A stretch of 64,000 nucleotides of DNA, taken from assembly GCF_017591425.1 (NCBI RefSeq), contig NW_024467083.1:17351001-17415000 (forward strand), written 5' to 3'. The translations under genes were made by a program, and so were the position numbers. The stretch comes from Ochotona curzoniae (Eukaryota > Chordata > Mammalia > Lagomorpha > Ochotonidae). Positions 1 to 11,800 of this stretch are shown piece by piece; position 1 is the first letter of the stretch, and every line of letters starts with the position of its first letter. The notes beneath the pieces were generated by a model, which did not search any database, was not told the DNA's origin, and was given only the letters and a program-made list of their open reading frames with translations.

Positions 1-331
1 CCCGGCGCGGTGGCGCAAGTGGTTAAGTCCTCGCCTTGCACGCCCGGGATCCCATATGGGCGCCGGTTCTAATCCCGGCAGCCCCGCTTCCCTTCCAGCT
101 CCCTGCCTGTGGCCCAGGAAAGCAGCAGAGGACGGCCCAAAGCTTTGGGAACCTGCACCCGCGTGGGAGACCCGGAAGAGGCTCCTGGCTTCGGATCGGC
201 ATAGTATCGACCCGTTGCGGCTCACTTGGGGAGTGAATCATCGGATGGAAGATCTTCCTCTCTGTATCTCCTCTCTGTATATCCACCTTTCCAATGAAAA
301 AAATAATAAAAATAAATCTTTAAAAAAAAAA
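1..331 (+). mobile_element. CSINE, young subfamily (cut by window edge)
   Basis: Starts at or just inside its 5' end. A box TGGCGCAAGTGG and B box GGTTCTAATCC are intact, followed by the CCCATATGGGCGCC core and an A-rich tail. Confidence 0.93.
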
Positions 332-2329
332 GAAAAATGCTTTTGATTATTGTCTTATTGTTTATGGGGTTGTAGGGGTCTATAATTGTAGGGAGATTTA
401 ACATTTGAAGTTTCTATTTTAGATTTTAGGTTTTTTCCCTTATAACCTATTTTCCCATTAAATGATGGGTAAATTGTAGAAGTAGAAATGTGGTGGGAAA
501 GTACTACTGATTAGCAAATAATCGCATGTGCCTTGGCCTTGGAGTTCTGGCTGTCACCTAGTGGCCACTTCTGAAGAATGAATAACGGCTTGCTTTAAAG
601 AAACTGATTATAGTAACTTACAAAATTATCTTTAGGAGCACCTGCTTAGCCTTGAAGTGCAGACGGAGTGACCAAATGTCTGTACATGCCCCCTTAATTT
701 TGAAAAGAAAAAAAATAGAATAGTTGCTTGTGCAGAAGCTTGAGAGGGGTTTTGAGTAAATAAAAAGGACAGTTTTTTCCTGAACTATTGTGAGAATGCA
801 CCAAATGTCTGTGTCTGTGTCTTTCTTTATCGCTGACTCCACGCACCCTTCCCGAGCTCTGAACTCGGCTGGAGCTGGACTCCGGCACTTGATGGTTGGG
901 TCCATTTAGGGAGCTGGTCTCCCAGTGCTGCGATGCTCACCTATGGATCCTTGGATGCTGTGGATGGACTCCTTCTTAGGGTTGGTCCACTGTCTAATGT
1001 TAGCCCGGGAAGTGATGGGAGGCAGGAGAGGAGGCGGTGAAGACTCTCCCGGGAATTGGATCTTGATTCTAGAAGACAGTGTGGGGAGGAGTGGAGACTG
1101 GAAGATCAGTCGGAGAGGAAGATGAGGGAAGGTGGTCACATGAGGCATCAGCCACAAAGCAGCCAGAGGCCCTTAGTCTCTGGAGAATGAGCCAGAGCTT
1201 TTGTTTGTTTCTGCAGATATGCACAAGTCTGCGGGGATATCTGTTCACGGCAGACAACAGGGATGCATACATCAGAGTCAGCCTACAACATCTGCATACA
1301 AAGGAGTGCCCACTGGTTGGTAACCTCCTAGGTGACCTTTTACCTTCCATGGCTGGATGGCAGCATCCGGAGGGTGAAGGGCCCCACCTCTGGCACTTAC
1401 CCGTGGACTGTCTCCTGGTGTAACAGTACCTCACTTTTGTCCTTGAATGCACCAGTATGGTGGTTGTACAGGGCTGCTAAGCGGAAGTCCAGGTCATCCT
1501 TTGGTATCTACAGGGGAAGTTAATGCCGCCAGGGTTAGTGCAGCCACCTGTGCCTGCACTCAGGTCAGATTTGTGGGCTCTGCCCTTCCCCTGAGGGAGG
1601 GTGAATCCCCTGCTGTGACTCTGTGCCACTTGGCCACACACTAAATTGTCATGATGACTTCTTAACTCTTGTCCGTATGGAATTGCCTCCGCTGTAGTCA
1701 TCTCCAAGGATTGGTGTCTCCCCCCAGAGACATGGAAATAATAGCCCTGATTTGGCCTTGAACTGTGTCTTATTCATGTTTCTAGTTAACGTTATTTTCA
1801 TCAAAAGCAGAAGTCTGTTAAAATTATTTTGCTTCCGGCAATGAAGCAAAAAGATGAGCCTTCTGACCTCCCAGAGGCCAAGTATGTTTTTGGTTTTGTG
1901 TTAGGCAGGATCTGGGATTGGGAACAAAAAGAAAGACGGGGAAATAGTCAAGGTCAGATCACTTCTCAAGAGGGGATTGATGAGTCCTCGCATGGATGTA
2001 AAGAGAAAAAGCGTTTCACCTTGCAGTCAGAAAAATAGGCACGGCGCCTCAGGGAGGTAATCGTGGAAGTTGCGTTGAGCCGACTCCAGGGTTCTTGCTG
2101 CTGAGCCAGATGAGCCGGATTCTTGTACGGTAATTTCTGCAAAAGAGAAACCTCATTCAGGACCTGGTGACAGGGCGGTGGGTCTGGCTGATGTGGAAGT
2201 GTCAGTGACATCGTTTCCTTATTCCATCCTATGGTACTTGACTCTTACAGGGAATTCTGCAGACTTGAATGATATGATGACGGCCTCCCCAGGCTGTTGA
2301 TCTTTTTAGGTTTTCCTCAACTGACAGAA
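332..2329. other. Upstream non-coding sequence
   Basis: No exon, RNA gene or clear repeat recognised. All open frames are short and unlike any protein I know. It lies 5-7 kb upstream of the ELAPOR1 promoter. Confidence 0.6.
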
Positions 2330-2571
2330 GGTGCTGGTGCTGGTTTGTTGCCACCTGCCATGCTAACACTGGCGTCCTATGTGAGAGCCCGTTTGAGCTC
2401 CATCCTATCTGGCTTCGAGTATCTGGAGCCTTGCCATACACATGGGAGACCAGGAGGGGGTTCCTGGCTCCTGGCTTCAACCTGGCCTACCCCTGGCTAC
2501 TGTGTCCATTTAAAAAGTGAATCAGCAGATGAAGGGTCTCGCTCTTTTTCTGTCTCTCTGATTTTTAAAAG
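2330..2571 (+). mobile_element. CSINE, old diverged copy
   Basis: Recognisable CACCTGCCATGCTAACA head and GGGAGACCAGG...TTCCTGGCTCCTGGCTT body, ending with CTCTGATTTTTAAAAGG. The CCCATATGGG core is degraded. Confidence 0.7.
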
Positions 2572-2662
2572 GAAATCTCATAGGTTACATAACACTGTAA
2601 CCTAATTTGCTCCTACTATGGCAAAGTGTCATGTGACTGAGCTCGATTAAACCTTAACTGAG

Positions 2663-2992
2663 GGATTGGCAGGGTACTCAGCAGGTTAATCCTCTGCCTG
2701 TAGTGCTGGTGTCCCATATGGATGCCAGTTCAAGTCCTGGCTGCTTCACTTTCAATCCAACTCTGTGCTTATGGCCTGGGAAATCAGCCGGGAATGGCCC
2801 AAGTCCTTGGGCTCCTGCACCCCCATGGGAGATTCAGAAGAAGCACCTGGCTCCTGACTTAAGATCAGCTCAGCTCTGGCTGTTGCAGTCATTTGGGGAA
2901 TGAGTTATCAGATGGAAGATGTCTCTTTCTCTACCCTTCTCTAAATCTACATCTCAAATTATAATCAATCAGTCATTCAAAATCTTAAAAAA
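2663..2992 (+). mobile_element. CSINE, older copy
   Basis: Full-length order: tRNA-like head, TCCCATATGGATGCC core, TTGGGCTCCTGCACCC body and A-rich tail. Confidence 0.88.
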
Positions 2993-3757
2993 CAAATGTG
3001 TCACCATGCAGTATATATGAGGCACTGTGCTGTTACTGAGAGATAGAAAGAAACCTACAAATACCCCTAATACATGACACAAGCAGAGGCCCTGCTCTGC
3101 GATGTAGGCCTGGGCAGCTCTCCTTCCACTTCCCCACAAGCTATGCAAGACTTGTCATCTCTGTTACGAGAAGGACAAGCCTGCCCTTCATTCAGAAAAC
3201 TGAGACAGACAGCATGGAACACCCTTCCACTTTCCACCCTGGGGAAGCAGAATCTCCTGTTCCCAATCAAGCATCCCCTTCCTCTCAGGCACAGCCCTGC
3301 CCAGAGCACCAGGGATCACTCTTTCTTTACTCCCCCTCTTTTGTGATGCCAGCTCCTGGTCCGGTCCTTCATGCTGGCCCGTCTGCCAGCCTGTCATCCT
3401 CCCTGCAGAGCCAGATTTCTTCCAGTCAACGTTTACTCCATTCTTTTTCTCCATCTCACCCACCCCTGTAACCCACTGCTCCCTGGTTTCTGTCTTAAGT
3501 ACCCACGGCTACTCCTGTTGCAGATGACAAGCTATCTGTGGCTGGACAGGTGGATCCTGCAGAAGCTTGAGTCCATGTTCATGGTGGCTTTTGGTATCAT
3601 GGCTGATTCCCTCAGCTACTGTGGGTCCCTCCATCTGCAGGCTCCTCTGTTTGTAGGTCCAGCTCAGTTTCTTCACACTTGGCTTTCCTCAGTGGCTTGC
3701 CCAGTTCTATTTTCTCCCTCTGCCCCTGGGTGGTATCCTCCAGGGTCTAGTTTCTGC
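2993..3757. other. Upstream non-coding sequence
   Basis: Unique-looking, C+T rich on the + strand. No gene recognised. Confidence 0.55.
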
Positions 3758-4665
3758 TTTTTTTTTTATGAGTTACATTTTTTTAAAATTAATTACATTG
3801 CATTATGTGACACAGTTTCATAGGCTCTGGGATTCCCCCATCCCCTCTCCGTGCCCTCCCCCCAAGGTGGATTCCTCCACTTTGTTGCAGTATTGTAGTT
3901 CAAATTCAGTCAAGATTCTTTCACTGCAAGCATATACCAAGCATAGAGTCCAGCATCTCATTGTCCAGATAAATTCATTGGTTTTTTGGGGAGACCATCT
4001 CTGGTCTAAAGGTAGAGCTGGTAGAATATCATCCTGATCAATTAAAGGCCCCAACATAACATCAGCCACAATTTACAACATTATGGAATTAATTGACATG
4101 GTATTGAGTAACCAATATGTTAAAAAAAAAATGCAAGTTCTTAGCCACATCCTGTGACTACTTCATTGACATTTCAATTTTAGTTTATATACAACTAGCT
4201 TCTATACATCTTAAAATGGCTATAGGGTACAATTCAGCTGTCTCATGTCTATTTTCATTTTAGTATTTAGCAGTTCCTAGTGTTGAAGTATAATTTTGCT
4301 GAACCTGGCAGTTTTTACGGTAGTCTAAACTGGCTTATAAGTCTAACAAGGCATATCAACAGTTGAGGTGCAGAACAGTTTTAGGAGGGGTGTGCAGAGA
4401 AATCTTCAATACCTTAGTGAGGAGTAACTAATCATTTATGTCCTACCTAGTAAGGTATATGTGAATCCATGCTGACCGTTTCCTGTCTGATTCTAAGCTT
4501 TTCTTGCTGTTCTCTATCTATTCTAGTTTTTTGTTTGTTTGTTTTGAGGGGATTCCGGAGCGATCCTGATGGTCATTATAAGAGAGTCTGCTTTCTCTTA
4601 TTCTTGCACTCCCACTGAGATGAACTGATTCCCTTCAGCTTCCAGGCCTATGAGTACATCTCAAC
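3758..4665 (-). mobile_element. L1 (LINE-1) 3' end, 5'-truncated
   Basis: Begins with a T run (the poly(A) tail of a minus-strand insertion). Positions 3790-4040 are shared, with about 10% difference by eye, with 31380-31640 (CACAGTTTCATRGGCTCTGGGATTCCCCC...). It continues as AT-rich 3'-UTR-like sequence. The match to lagomorph L1 3' ends is from memory; the left edge is clear, the right edge approximate. Confidence 0.75.
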
Positions 4666-5739
4666 CCCAAACTTACCCCTGTCTCTTAATCTTGATCATG
4701 ACTTAGGTGTTTCACAGGTTCCACAAAAACCTCTACGTAACTGATGGTAACATCTTTCTCCACAAACCCACATCCCTGTGATGCCTCGGAAACCTACGAG
4801 TCATGCTGGACTCGTTTCTTGGGCCCTTAGCTGTCAGTCACAACATCCTATCAGTCCTCCTCTTCATCTTGTTCTCACATCTGCACCTCATCACTGTCCC
4901 CTGTGTAATTGCTCTGCAACCATGACCGTTCCTTCTGCAGCTCGCTGCACCTGCCTTCTGGATCATCCCTGTCATTCCACTTCCATTCTATCCGATCCAC
5001 TGCCATTCAATGGTACCGCTCCAGGATAAAGCTTACCAGTGGGGTGTCTACAGCCCACCGAGACTGCTGCTCCAGCCCTGGTCTCTCAAAACTTCTACCT
5101 CACACCTACAATTCATCCCTCTGGACTATATGTGGTTATTCAAAAAAGCCAACCCTCTCTCCCTTTCCTTGTGTGCACCTGCTGATTCCTTTGCCTTGAA
5201 TGCCCAGTTCCTATTTCCTTCTTCCAACTGACACTGCACTCCTCCCTCACCCAGCCTTGCTTGGATGTCAGACCTCATCTGCTTTAGGAAGCTTTTCCTC
5301 TTCCTCACTGGCCACAGGTGCTATACTATGCAAGCACTGACTTTTCTACTGGGCTTTTTGGAGAGTAGCAGCCACGTCTATGTCACATTTAACTAGCATT
5401 CAGCTGACCAGAATGTGATAAGTAAGGAATGCCAAATGAAAAGATCTCAGATAGTTGTTAAACTACAACTACCACTTAATTCAACCGATTTTGCAAGACT
5501 TGCAATGTCTCAAACACTTGCAGCAGAAAGAAGACAAGACATGGTTGAAATACCCAAGTCAATGGAAACAGTCACACTCAAGCACGTTTTGGCATGAGCC
5601 GAAAGACCAAGACAGCCTGAAGACAGATGCAGGTAGTTTACATTTCACGTCTCTTCTGAGAACAGTTTCTAAGCAGAGGAAAGTGTGGCTTGATGAATTC
5701 CAGCCCCAGCCCCCAATTACTGACACCAACTATTTGATT
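4666..5739. other. Upstream non-coding sequence
   Basis: No gene, RNA or clear repeat recognised. Confidence 0.5.
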
Positions 5740-5755
5740 GAAAGTGCTACTCCCC

Positions 5756-6058
5756 GGGCCTGGCGCGGTGGCGCAGTGGCTCAGTGGTTAAGGTCCTCGC
5801 TTTGCACGCCCAGGATCCCATATGGGCGCCGGTTCTAAACCCGGCGGCCCTGCTTCCCTTCCAGCTCCCTGCCTGTGGCCTGGGAAAGCAGTCAAGGACG
5901 GCCCAAAGCTTTGGGACCCTGCACCCGCGTGGGAGACCCGGAAGAGGCTCCTGGCTTGGGGAGTGAATCATCAGACGGAAGATCTTCCTCTCTGTCTTCT
6001 CTGTATATCTGCCTTTCCAATAAAAAATAATAAAAATAAATCTTAAAAAAAAAAAAAA
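5756..6058 (+). mobile_element. CSINE, young subfamily, with target duplication
   Basis: Flanked by a perfect 16-bp direct repeat, GAAAGTGCTACTCCCC, at 5740-5755 and 6059-6074. It lacks about 35 bases of the body present in sister copies (the GATCGGCATAGTATCGGCC segment), so it is an internally deleted young insertion. Confidence 0.95.
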
Positions 6059-6074
6059 GAAAGTGCTACTCCCC

Positions 6075-6939
6075 TCTACTCAAAACCACCTGTAAAATCT
6101 TGAAGATGGAGACTGGGAGGCAGGCAGCAAACAGTGGGCTCGCTGACACTGGGCTCAGGGGTTCTCACCAGAGTTTTCTCCGTTACCATCTGCGCCAGTC
6201 GCACCCTTGAGAAAAGCCATCTGAACAGGATCCGTACGGTACCTTGTAAGCCAGCTGTTTTCCCAGGCAGGAATCGTCATTGTCTAATGTAGGGTGCTGG
6301 AAAGAATTCCGTGTGGGAGGCATTGCGAAGGGACGGGAGGCCAAGGCGATCGGGGCACAACCTTGCCCGCGGTGGATCCGGGATCCCGATTGTTTGGAAC
6401 CACTGGCTGCGGTTGCCAGGTGACTGCCCAGCCATCTGTGACTGAGCTGAATTCCCTTCCAGAAGGGCACCCCCAGGCGGTTTCACTTGTGATGCCCCTG
6501 GGTGAGGGAAACTGCCTGGAATAGCGCCATTGCACCCGCGCTAGGGAGCCCTGGATTTGCTCTTGTGAGTTCCATTTGGGAAAAGCAAAACAACCCACGC
6601 CGGTCTCCCGCCGCGCAGGATTTCTGAAGGAGGCTGCAGTCGAGGAAGTCCTAAGAAATGACCCACGTATGTCTTGATTCAGCACAAGTCTTCGCTGCTA
6701 TTTTCCAAACAAGGAGCGAAGGCGGATGTCAAAACATGGAAGAGGCCACGTGTCTCGCTCTCGAGGCTGGAGCTCGGCTTAGGTACCCAAATGCCACGGC
6801 TTCTCAAGAATACAGCTGGTTGGACAAGGCGGGATGTCGGTGAAGTGTCCAGGAGGTGGGGGGAAGCCTGTAGGTGGGCTACGGGCTTTGCAGGAGGGAT
6901 GGGTGGATTTTTTCCTCTGGGCACAACCTGGGTGGCTAG
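6075..6939. other. Proximal upstream region
   Basis: Non-repetitive sequence leading into the CpG island, with moderate GC. An open + frame in phase with ELAPOR1 runs from 6674, but no homology to known ELAPOR1 N-termini is visible. Confidence 0.5.
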
Positions 6940-7061
6940 GCGAGTGCCTAGAGGACGGCCTGCCGTGGTCCTTCCATGCAGCCCTGGGCCAGCCTCTTGG
7001 GGCCGGTTGCACGTCCCCGGGGCGCGCGCACGGCTGCTCTGCGCGCGCGCTGGCGGTGGCG

Positions 7062-7075
7062 GCTGCCATGGCGAC
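7062..7075 (+). promoter_or_regulatory. X-box-like (RFX) motif 1
   Basis: GCTGCCATGGCGAC is an imperfect palindrome that differs from the RFX X-box consensus GTTGCCATGGCAAC at two positions. It lies in the CpG island about 290 bp upstream of the start codon. It also contains an ATG (7068). Confidence 0.45.
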
Positions 7076-7345
7076 CGGCAGGTGAGCGGCAAGAGGTGCT
7101 CGTGGTCCCTGCCCTACCCGCGCCGGGCGAAAGAGGATGCGGTTGTCAAGGCGACGTGGGTAGGAGGAGAGGAGACTGGAGGGAGGAGGAAGGATGGGCG
7201 GCCTTGGCGGCGCCACAGGGAGGTGACTGAAGTGAGCCCGGCCCCTTGCATCCTCCACCCCCCCTCCCCCGCCAACCACCATCACTTTTTTTTTTTTTTC
7301 CTTTCCTGCCTTCTGCCAGCAGAAACAGCAACTGCAGCACCTGAG
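7068..7345 (+). other. Candidate spliced 5' leader with short uORF
   Basis: A consensus donor, CAG|GTGAGC, lies at 7081/7082. A long polypyrimidine tract (7286-7317) ends in CCAGCAG, giving acceptors after 7319 or 7322, only 32-35 bases before the ELAPOR1 ATG. Splicing 7081 to 7320 or 7323 would make a leader in which the upstream ATG at 7068 opens a uORF of 11-12 codons that stops at TGA 7343-7345. Unspliced, the same ATG gives a 5-codon uORF ending at 7085. Confidence 0.35.
7142..7155 (+). promoter_or_regulatory. X-box-like (RFX) motif 2
   Basis: GTTGTCAAGGCGAC keeps both half-sites of the X-box with three differences from GTTGCCATGGCAAC. It starts exactly 80 bp after motif 1. Confidence 0.35.
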
Positions 7346-7354
7346 CCGCTCGCT

Positions 7355-7507
7355 ATGGCTGAGCCTGGGCGCAGCCGCTGTCCCTCCGCCAGAGGCAGAG
7401 GGAAGATTGAGAGGCGCACACTCGGGCTTGTGCGGCTGCTGCTGTGGGCTGGGATCGCCTTCCATGTGGCCCAGGGAACCGAACCGGAGCTTCATGCCTG
7501 CAAAGAG
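7355..7507 (+). CDS. ELAPOR1: ELAPOR1 coding exon 1 (start codon, signal peptide)
   Basis: Encodes residues 1-51, starting MAEPGRS and ending HACKE. The start ATG has a good Kozak context (G at -3, G at +4) and matches the human N-terminus. A basic stretch (residues 14-21) is followed by a hydrophobic segment, [14 protein letters not shown] (about 25-38). This is a signal peptide, probably cleaved near Gly41, which puts the mature protein in the ER lumen. The donor after GAG is GTATTG, a rather weak site, at phase 0. The N-terminal 20 residues differ more from human than later exons, as expected for a signal region. The frame stays open upstream to at least 6674, so the start rests on homology and Kozak context rather than on an upstream stop. 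Confidence 0.95.
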
Positions 7508-10505
7508 GTATTGTCTACCTGCCGACCTGACCCTGTCCCAGTCAGAGATCTTGGGAGCAGCCGGAGACCTGGATAGGTTTAGGAGGCCACAGGAGTTTAG
7601 GTGTCTTTGGAGATGAAGCGTTGGGCGGTGGGAGGAAGGAAGAAGAGCCGATTTGGCGTCACCCCGCTGGAGGACTCACAGAATCTATCACCCCCTCGGC
7701 TTGAGCTTGCTGGGTTCAGAAAGCGCCGCCCTGGATGTGGAGGAGACCTTAGTCTGGCGGCTGGGAATTGGGAAGCAGGCAGAAAACTGTTGACTTGTGT
7801 ATTTCTGACTGGGGTCACCTGAAAAGTGGTGAAAAACAAAGCGTCGTGTGAAGAGAGGCAGAATAGAGAGAAGGGTGGTGTGGGATAAGACAGAAGTTAA
7901 AAAGACCAGAAAAAAGTTGTGGACTGAAGTGGGGATCCCTGGAGTTTGAGCAGGTGTGAGAGCCTCGCTCTGGGTCGTAACCCATTTGCTCCCTCATCCC
8001 TTGCTTGAAACACTCAGCTTGCAGGCTACCAATGCTCACTCCCTTTTATAGGGTGATATTCCTCAGCACTCCCGTCCAGATTTTGAGGTTTCTAATAGTT
8101 CATTTTCTTCTAATGTTTACTCTCCGTCTGTGGACTTGGGTTAACATATGTTCCAAGTCTTCTTTTTTTTTCAAGATCTTTCTACAGTGTTGGGCAGCAT
8201 GATTCAAGCAATAGGTAACGAGTGTCTTCCAACCGAAAATCATTTAGAAAAATGCTTTGGAGAATGAACTAAAAAGGTACCAAGAGCAACAAAGCTGTAG
8301 TGTCTATATTGTTGAAATAACAATATATGGTTGTGCTCAGAGCAACTACTTCTTAAAACCATATGGCAGCAACAGCAGTAAAATATTGACCAGAACCACA
8401 TTGGGGAAGGTGAAGTAAAAGTTCCATTACCTCTGTAAAATGCAAAACCTTCACAGTTTATCAAGCATCAAGCATGGTAGTGGTAATCCCAAATGCCAGA
8501 CTTGGCTGGAGTTTTTGAGTCTTAGAATAGTTTTCGTATGCCATCAGTGGTAACTGGCTAGCCACGACAACGCCATCCCATATGGAGGGGTATTATTATA
8601 AAGCTGTTTGAAGCGTTAGACTGTTTACAACCTAGAAGATCATGATGAAGGGTGGAAGGGAAGGGTCATGCAAATAAAGACCTTTTATTTCAAAGATTCC
8701 TAAATATGACATAAATTGCCCTGGTCAGTGAGATTTTTGATAAATGTCATTAATCCTAATGCCCTGGGCTATCAATGTTGTGACCCACTCACTTTAGGGC
8801 ATGTTTTAAAAGATGTTTGAGAACAGAATGATGTTGTCCATGCCATGGCTCATTGCTTTGGTAGCCTGTGGTCTAATCAACCACAGTAGTGAGTTCATGT
8901 AAGTGCACTTAAGTAAGAATTGAACATGGGCGTCTCCTGAGTGGCGATAAGACTCTTAAACTTCAACTTCCAGTTCTGGTTGAGATCTTTTGTCCACTGT
9001 GGGAAATGAAGGACGTTTAAGAAATACTTGAAGGGATGGAAGAATGTTGATACTTGAGGACCCCAAATCTTGCTTTGATTGCTGTTTAAATGCCCAGTGT
9101 GTGCCTGAAGAAAGTGTTCTGTGAAGGGTGAGCCTAGGGTTGGGGGAAGCTATGGCACTTGCCCCAGTGAGGGTTCCAGTCCTACGGTACTATGCCTGTT
9201 CTGGGTCAGCTGTCATAGGTTTAGGCACCTCGGAAATGCTTGGAGGACTGGAAGAGAAAATGCACATGAAGCACAAAATAGATTTATAACTTCTTCTCTG
9301 TTCAGTTTCTTTCCCATCAGCCCCGTATCCCGCACCAGATTGCAAATGGCCAAGAGGCATGTTCCCTGGCTGTGGGTATCAGTCTGTCCTGTTTACCCTC
9401 CTCTTGAGCAAACAGTGGCCACCTGAACACCCTGACTCCCAAACAATAAGGAAGAGAATAAGCCCTTTATGCTAACATTCTCCATCTGGCAATATGAACT
9501 GATCCAACAAGTTTGGGGGCTTCTGACTCTGTAGGGGAAAAACCACTTCATGGTAAATTAGCCCTTTTCTGTTCTTAGTCTTCACACGGATTTCTTGTGA
9601 GCCCACGTTGGTGTGAATGGCAGGGACTCTTATCGGGCCAACACAGACCCAACTGACAACAATAGGGTTGCAGCTTTTTTTTTTCCCCCTCTGTCTCTGG
9701 ACGTGTCTGAAAACAGTGGCAGAGATCCGCTGGCCGTGTGCTGGAGCTGAATGCTCCTGTCACGGTTTTAGAATAATTAAGATCACTGGTGAAACAAACA
9801 TCCTGTACCATGTTTGCCTGCATGAATCATTTCTTTGGTCTTGTGCTCACCCAGGGTGAGTGCTGGTAGAGAACTGAAGGAGCACTTCCCAGAGCGGGCC
9901 GGATCTCCATCTGAAGAAGGAGGAGCAGAAAACTGCCTTTGACAGGCTCTGTCTTTGTACTGAGGCTTCGGTGCTAATTGTCCCCAAAGGGACCTCCAAG
10001 TCCCCTATGGAAAAACCCAGGGGACCTAAGGATCTGGCAGACATAGATTGGGGTAGAATTTCTTTTTTTTTGAATGACCGATGACTCTGCCATTTAGGAA
10101 GAACGCTACTTGGAACAAGTTAATTAACTTCTGACAGTCTCAGCTTCCTGATCTGTAAAATTGGGGGAAGGGAGAGGGGATCCTCTCCATTGCACAGGGC
10201 TCCTGTGAAGACTCTGAAAAATTGGATAGCACAGGTGAAGTGACAAGGACACACCCGTGATATACCCTAGATGCTGAGGCAGGAGGTAATGATCTCTCTG
10301 GGGTTACATAGGTTAACAGGACGTAAATGCTGCTGAATGGCAATTGAGAGGTTGATATGAAAAGAGGGAAGAAAGTCACTTGAACAGCTGGTGCTTGACC
10401 TGCTTCTGGAAGAATCAGTAGCAGCTGGAGGAAGGATGTTTTCTGGATAGATGGAGGAACCTAGGGAAAATTCCATGGATAGAAAAGGCAATTTATCCTG
10501 GGAAT
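7508..10505 (+). other. ELAPOR1: Intron 1, repeat-poor 5' part
   Basis: Three kilobases next to the promoter without a recognisable SINE, in contrast to the rest of the intron. It holds three CATATG E-boxes at 8145, 8360 and 8579. No exon recognised. Confidence 0.6.
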
Positions 10506-10520
10506 AGAAGTAGACCAGTT

Positions 10521-10860
10521 CGGGCCCGGCGCGGTGGCGCAAGTGGTTAAAGGTCCTCGCCTTGCACGCCTGGGATCCTATATGGGCGCCGGTTCTAATC
10601 CCGGCAGCCCCGCTTCCCTTCCAGCTCTCTGCCTGTGGCCCGGGAAAGCAGTCCAGGACAGCCCAAAGCTTTGGGAACCTGCACCCGCGTGGGAGACCCG
10701 GAAGAGGCTCCTGGCTTCAGATCGGCATAGTATCGGCCTGTTGCGCTCACTTGGGGAGTGAATCATCGGACGGAAGATCTTCCTCTCTGTCTCTCCTCTC
10801 TGTATATCCGCCTTTCCAATGAAAAAATAATAAAAATAAATCTTTTTTTTTTTTAAAAAA
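10521..10860 (+). mobile_element. CSINE, young subfamily, with target duplication
   Basis: Perfect 15-bp direct repeats, AGAAGTAGACCAGTT, at 10506-10520 and 10861-10875 bound a full-length copy. Confidence 0.96.
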
Positions 10861-11035
10861 AGAAGTAGACCAGTTGGCTGAAATAAGGGATAGCGTGAAA
10901 AATAAGGAGATAATTCCCAAAAGATCTCTGGCACAGATGACAACTTTCTCAGAATAAGTTAGTGACACTACAGAGTAAATCTGGTGAGGTCAGCTAAGAG
11001 CTGAGATCAGAGGGATGGGACAGACAGAGCAGTTT

Positions 11036-11377
11036 GGGGCTGGTGTGTCAGCAGATGAAGCTACCACCTGCCATGCTAACATTTCATAGGTGTGCCAGTT
11101 TATGTCGCGGCGGCTCCACTTCTAATCCAGCTCCCTGCGGATGCACCTGAGAGAGCAAAGGAAGACGGTTGAAAATTTTTAGGCCCCTGCTATCCATTTG
11201 AAACATCTAGGTAAAGCTTCTGGCTTCCAGGATTGGCCTGGCTGGTTGTGGCAGCCATACTGGAAGAAGTGAACTGGTGAACAGAAGCCTCTCTCTGTCC
11301 CCACCTCTCTCTGTTACTCTGCCAAATAAATAAAGTAAATCTTTTTTTTAAAAAAAATAAATCTTTTTTAAAAAAGG
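11036..11377 (+). mobile_element. CSINE, old copy
   Basis: Head GGGGCTGGTGTGTCAGC, diverged core, and a tail with AAATAAATAAAGTAAATC followed by a second partial tail and a short GA run. Confidence 0.8.
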
Positions 11378-11800
11378 AGAGAGAGAGAGAGAACAAACAG
11401 TTCATAAGATATCACTGAGATGCAGGAGAAGCTGAAAAAAGTACTGCCCTGGGTTGTGGTAGGAGGATAAACACCTGTGCCACAGGTAGAGGATTCGTGG
11501 GTGCTGGTGAGGGGTAAGTCAAGGGTTTTTCAGAATTTTAGGTGGACAAACAGTAGGAGTTACAAACCAAGATGCAGAAAGCACAGTTCTAGGAGCAGAG
11601 ATCACTGCTTATGATTTCCAGGGGATCTGCTCCTGGAGTGGGGGAGCCCTGAGCCCACTGGCAGCTGCTTCCCCCGTGGGCACAGTGGCTGGGCTTTTAC
11701 CGATGTGTTTCCTGCTGCACTTGGTTCTACAGGGAAATGGGTAGGTCTGGAAAACTTCCAGGATCATGCTATTGCAGGAAATATTTCGTTAGGGTATAAG
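11378..11800. other. Intron 1 unique stretch
   Basis: Nothing recognised apart from a short GA repeat at its left end. Confidence 0.5.

Larger units (their letters stand above)
6940..7480 (+). promoter_or_regulatory. CpG-rich promoter of ELAPOR1
   Basis: CpG density rises sharply here compared with the AT-rich flanks, for example GCGCGCGCACGGC at about 7022-7034 and GCGCGCGCGCTGG at about 7041-7053. The block overlaps exon 1. There is no TATA box at a sensible distance; a GGGCGG Sp1-like core occurs near 7196. This is a TATA-less CpG-island promoter. The exact transcription start cannot be set from sequence alone. Confidence 0.8.

Noticed and set aside
3371..3823. 150-codon + open frame upstream of the gene
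   Set aside because: It ends inside the L1 tail region, has low-complexity composition and no domain.
1..6939. Neighbouring upstream gene or small RNA (such as the SCARNA2/TMEM167B side in human)
   Set aside because: No exon, snoRNA-like box or conserved frame could be found; any such neighbour must lie to the left of the window.
6674..7576. A 300-codon + frame in phase with the ELAPOR1 start
   Set aside because: The first 227 codons cross the CpG island and poly-T tract and show no resemblance to ELAPOR1. The canonical ATG at 7355 has a good Kozak context and is followed at once by a signal peptide, so the upstream part is taken as chance.
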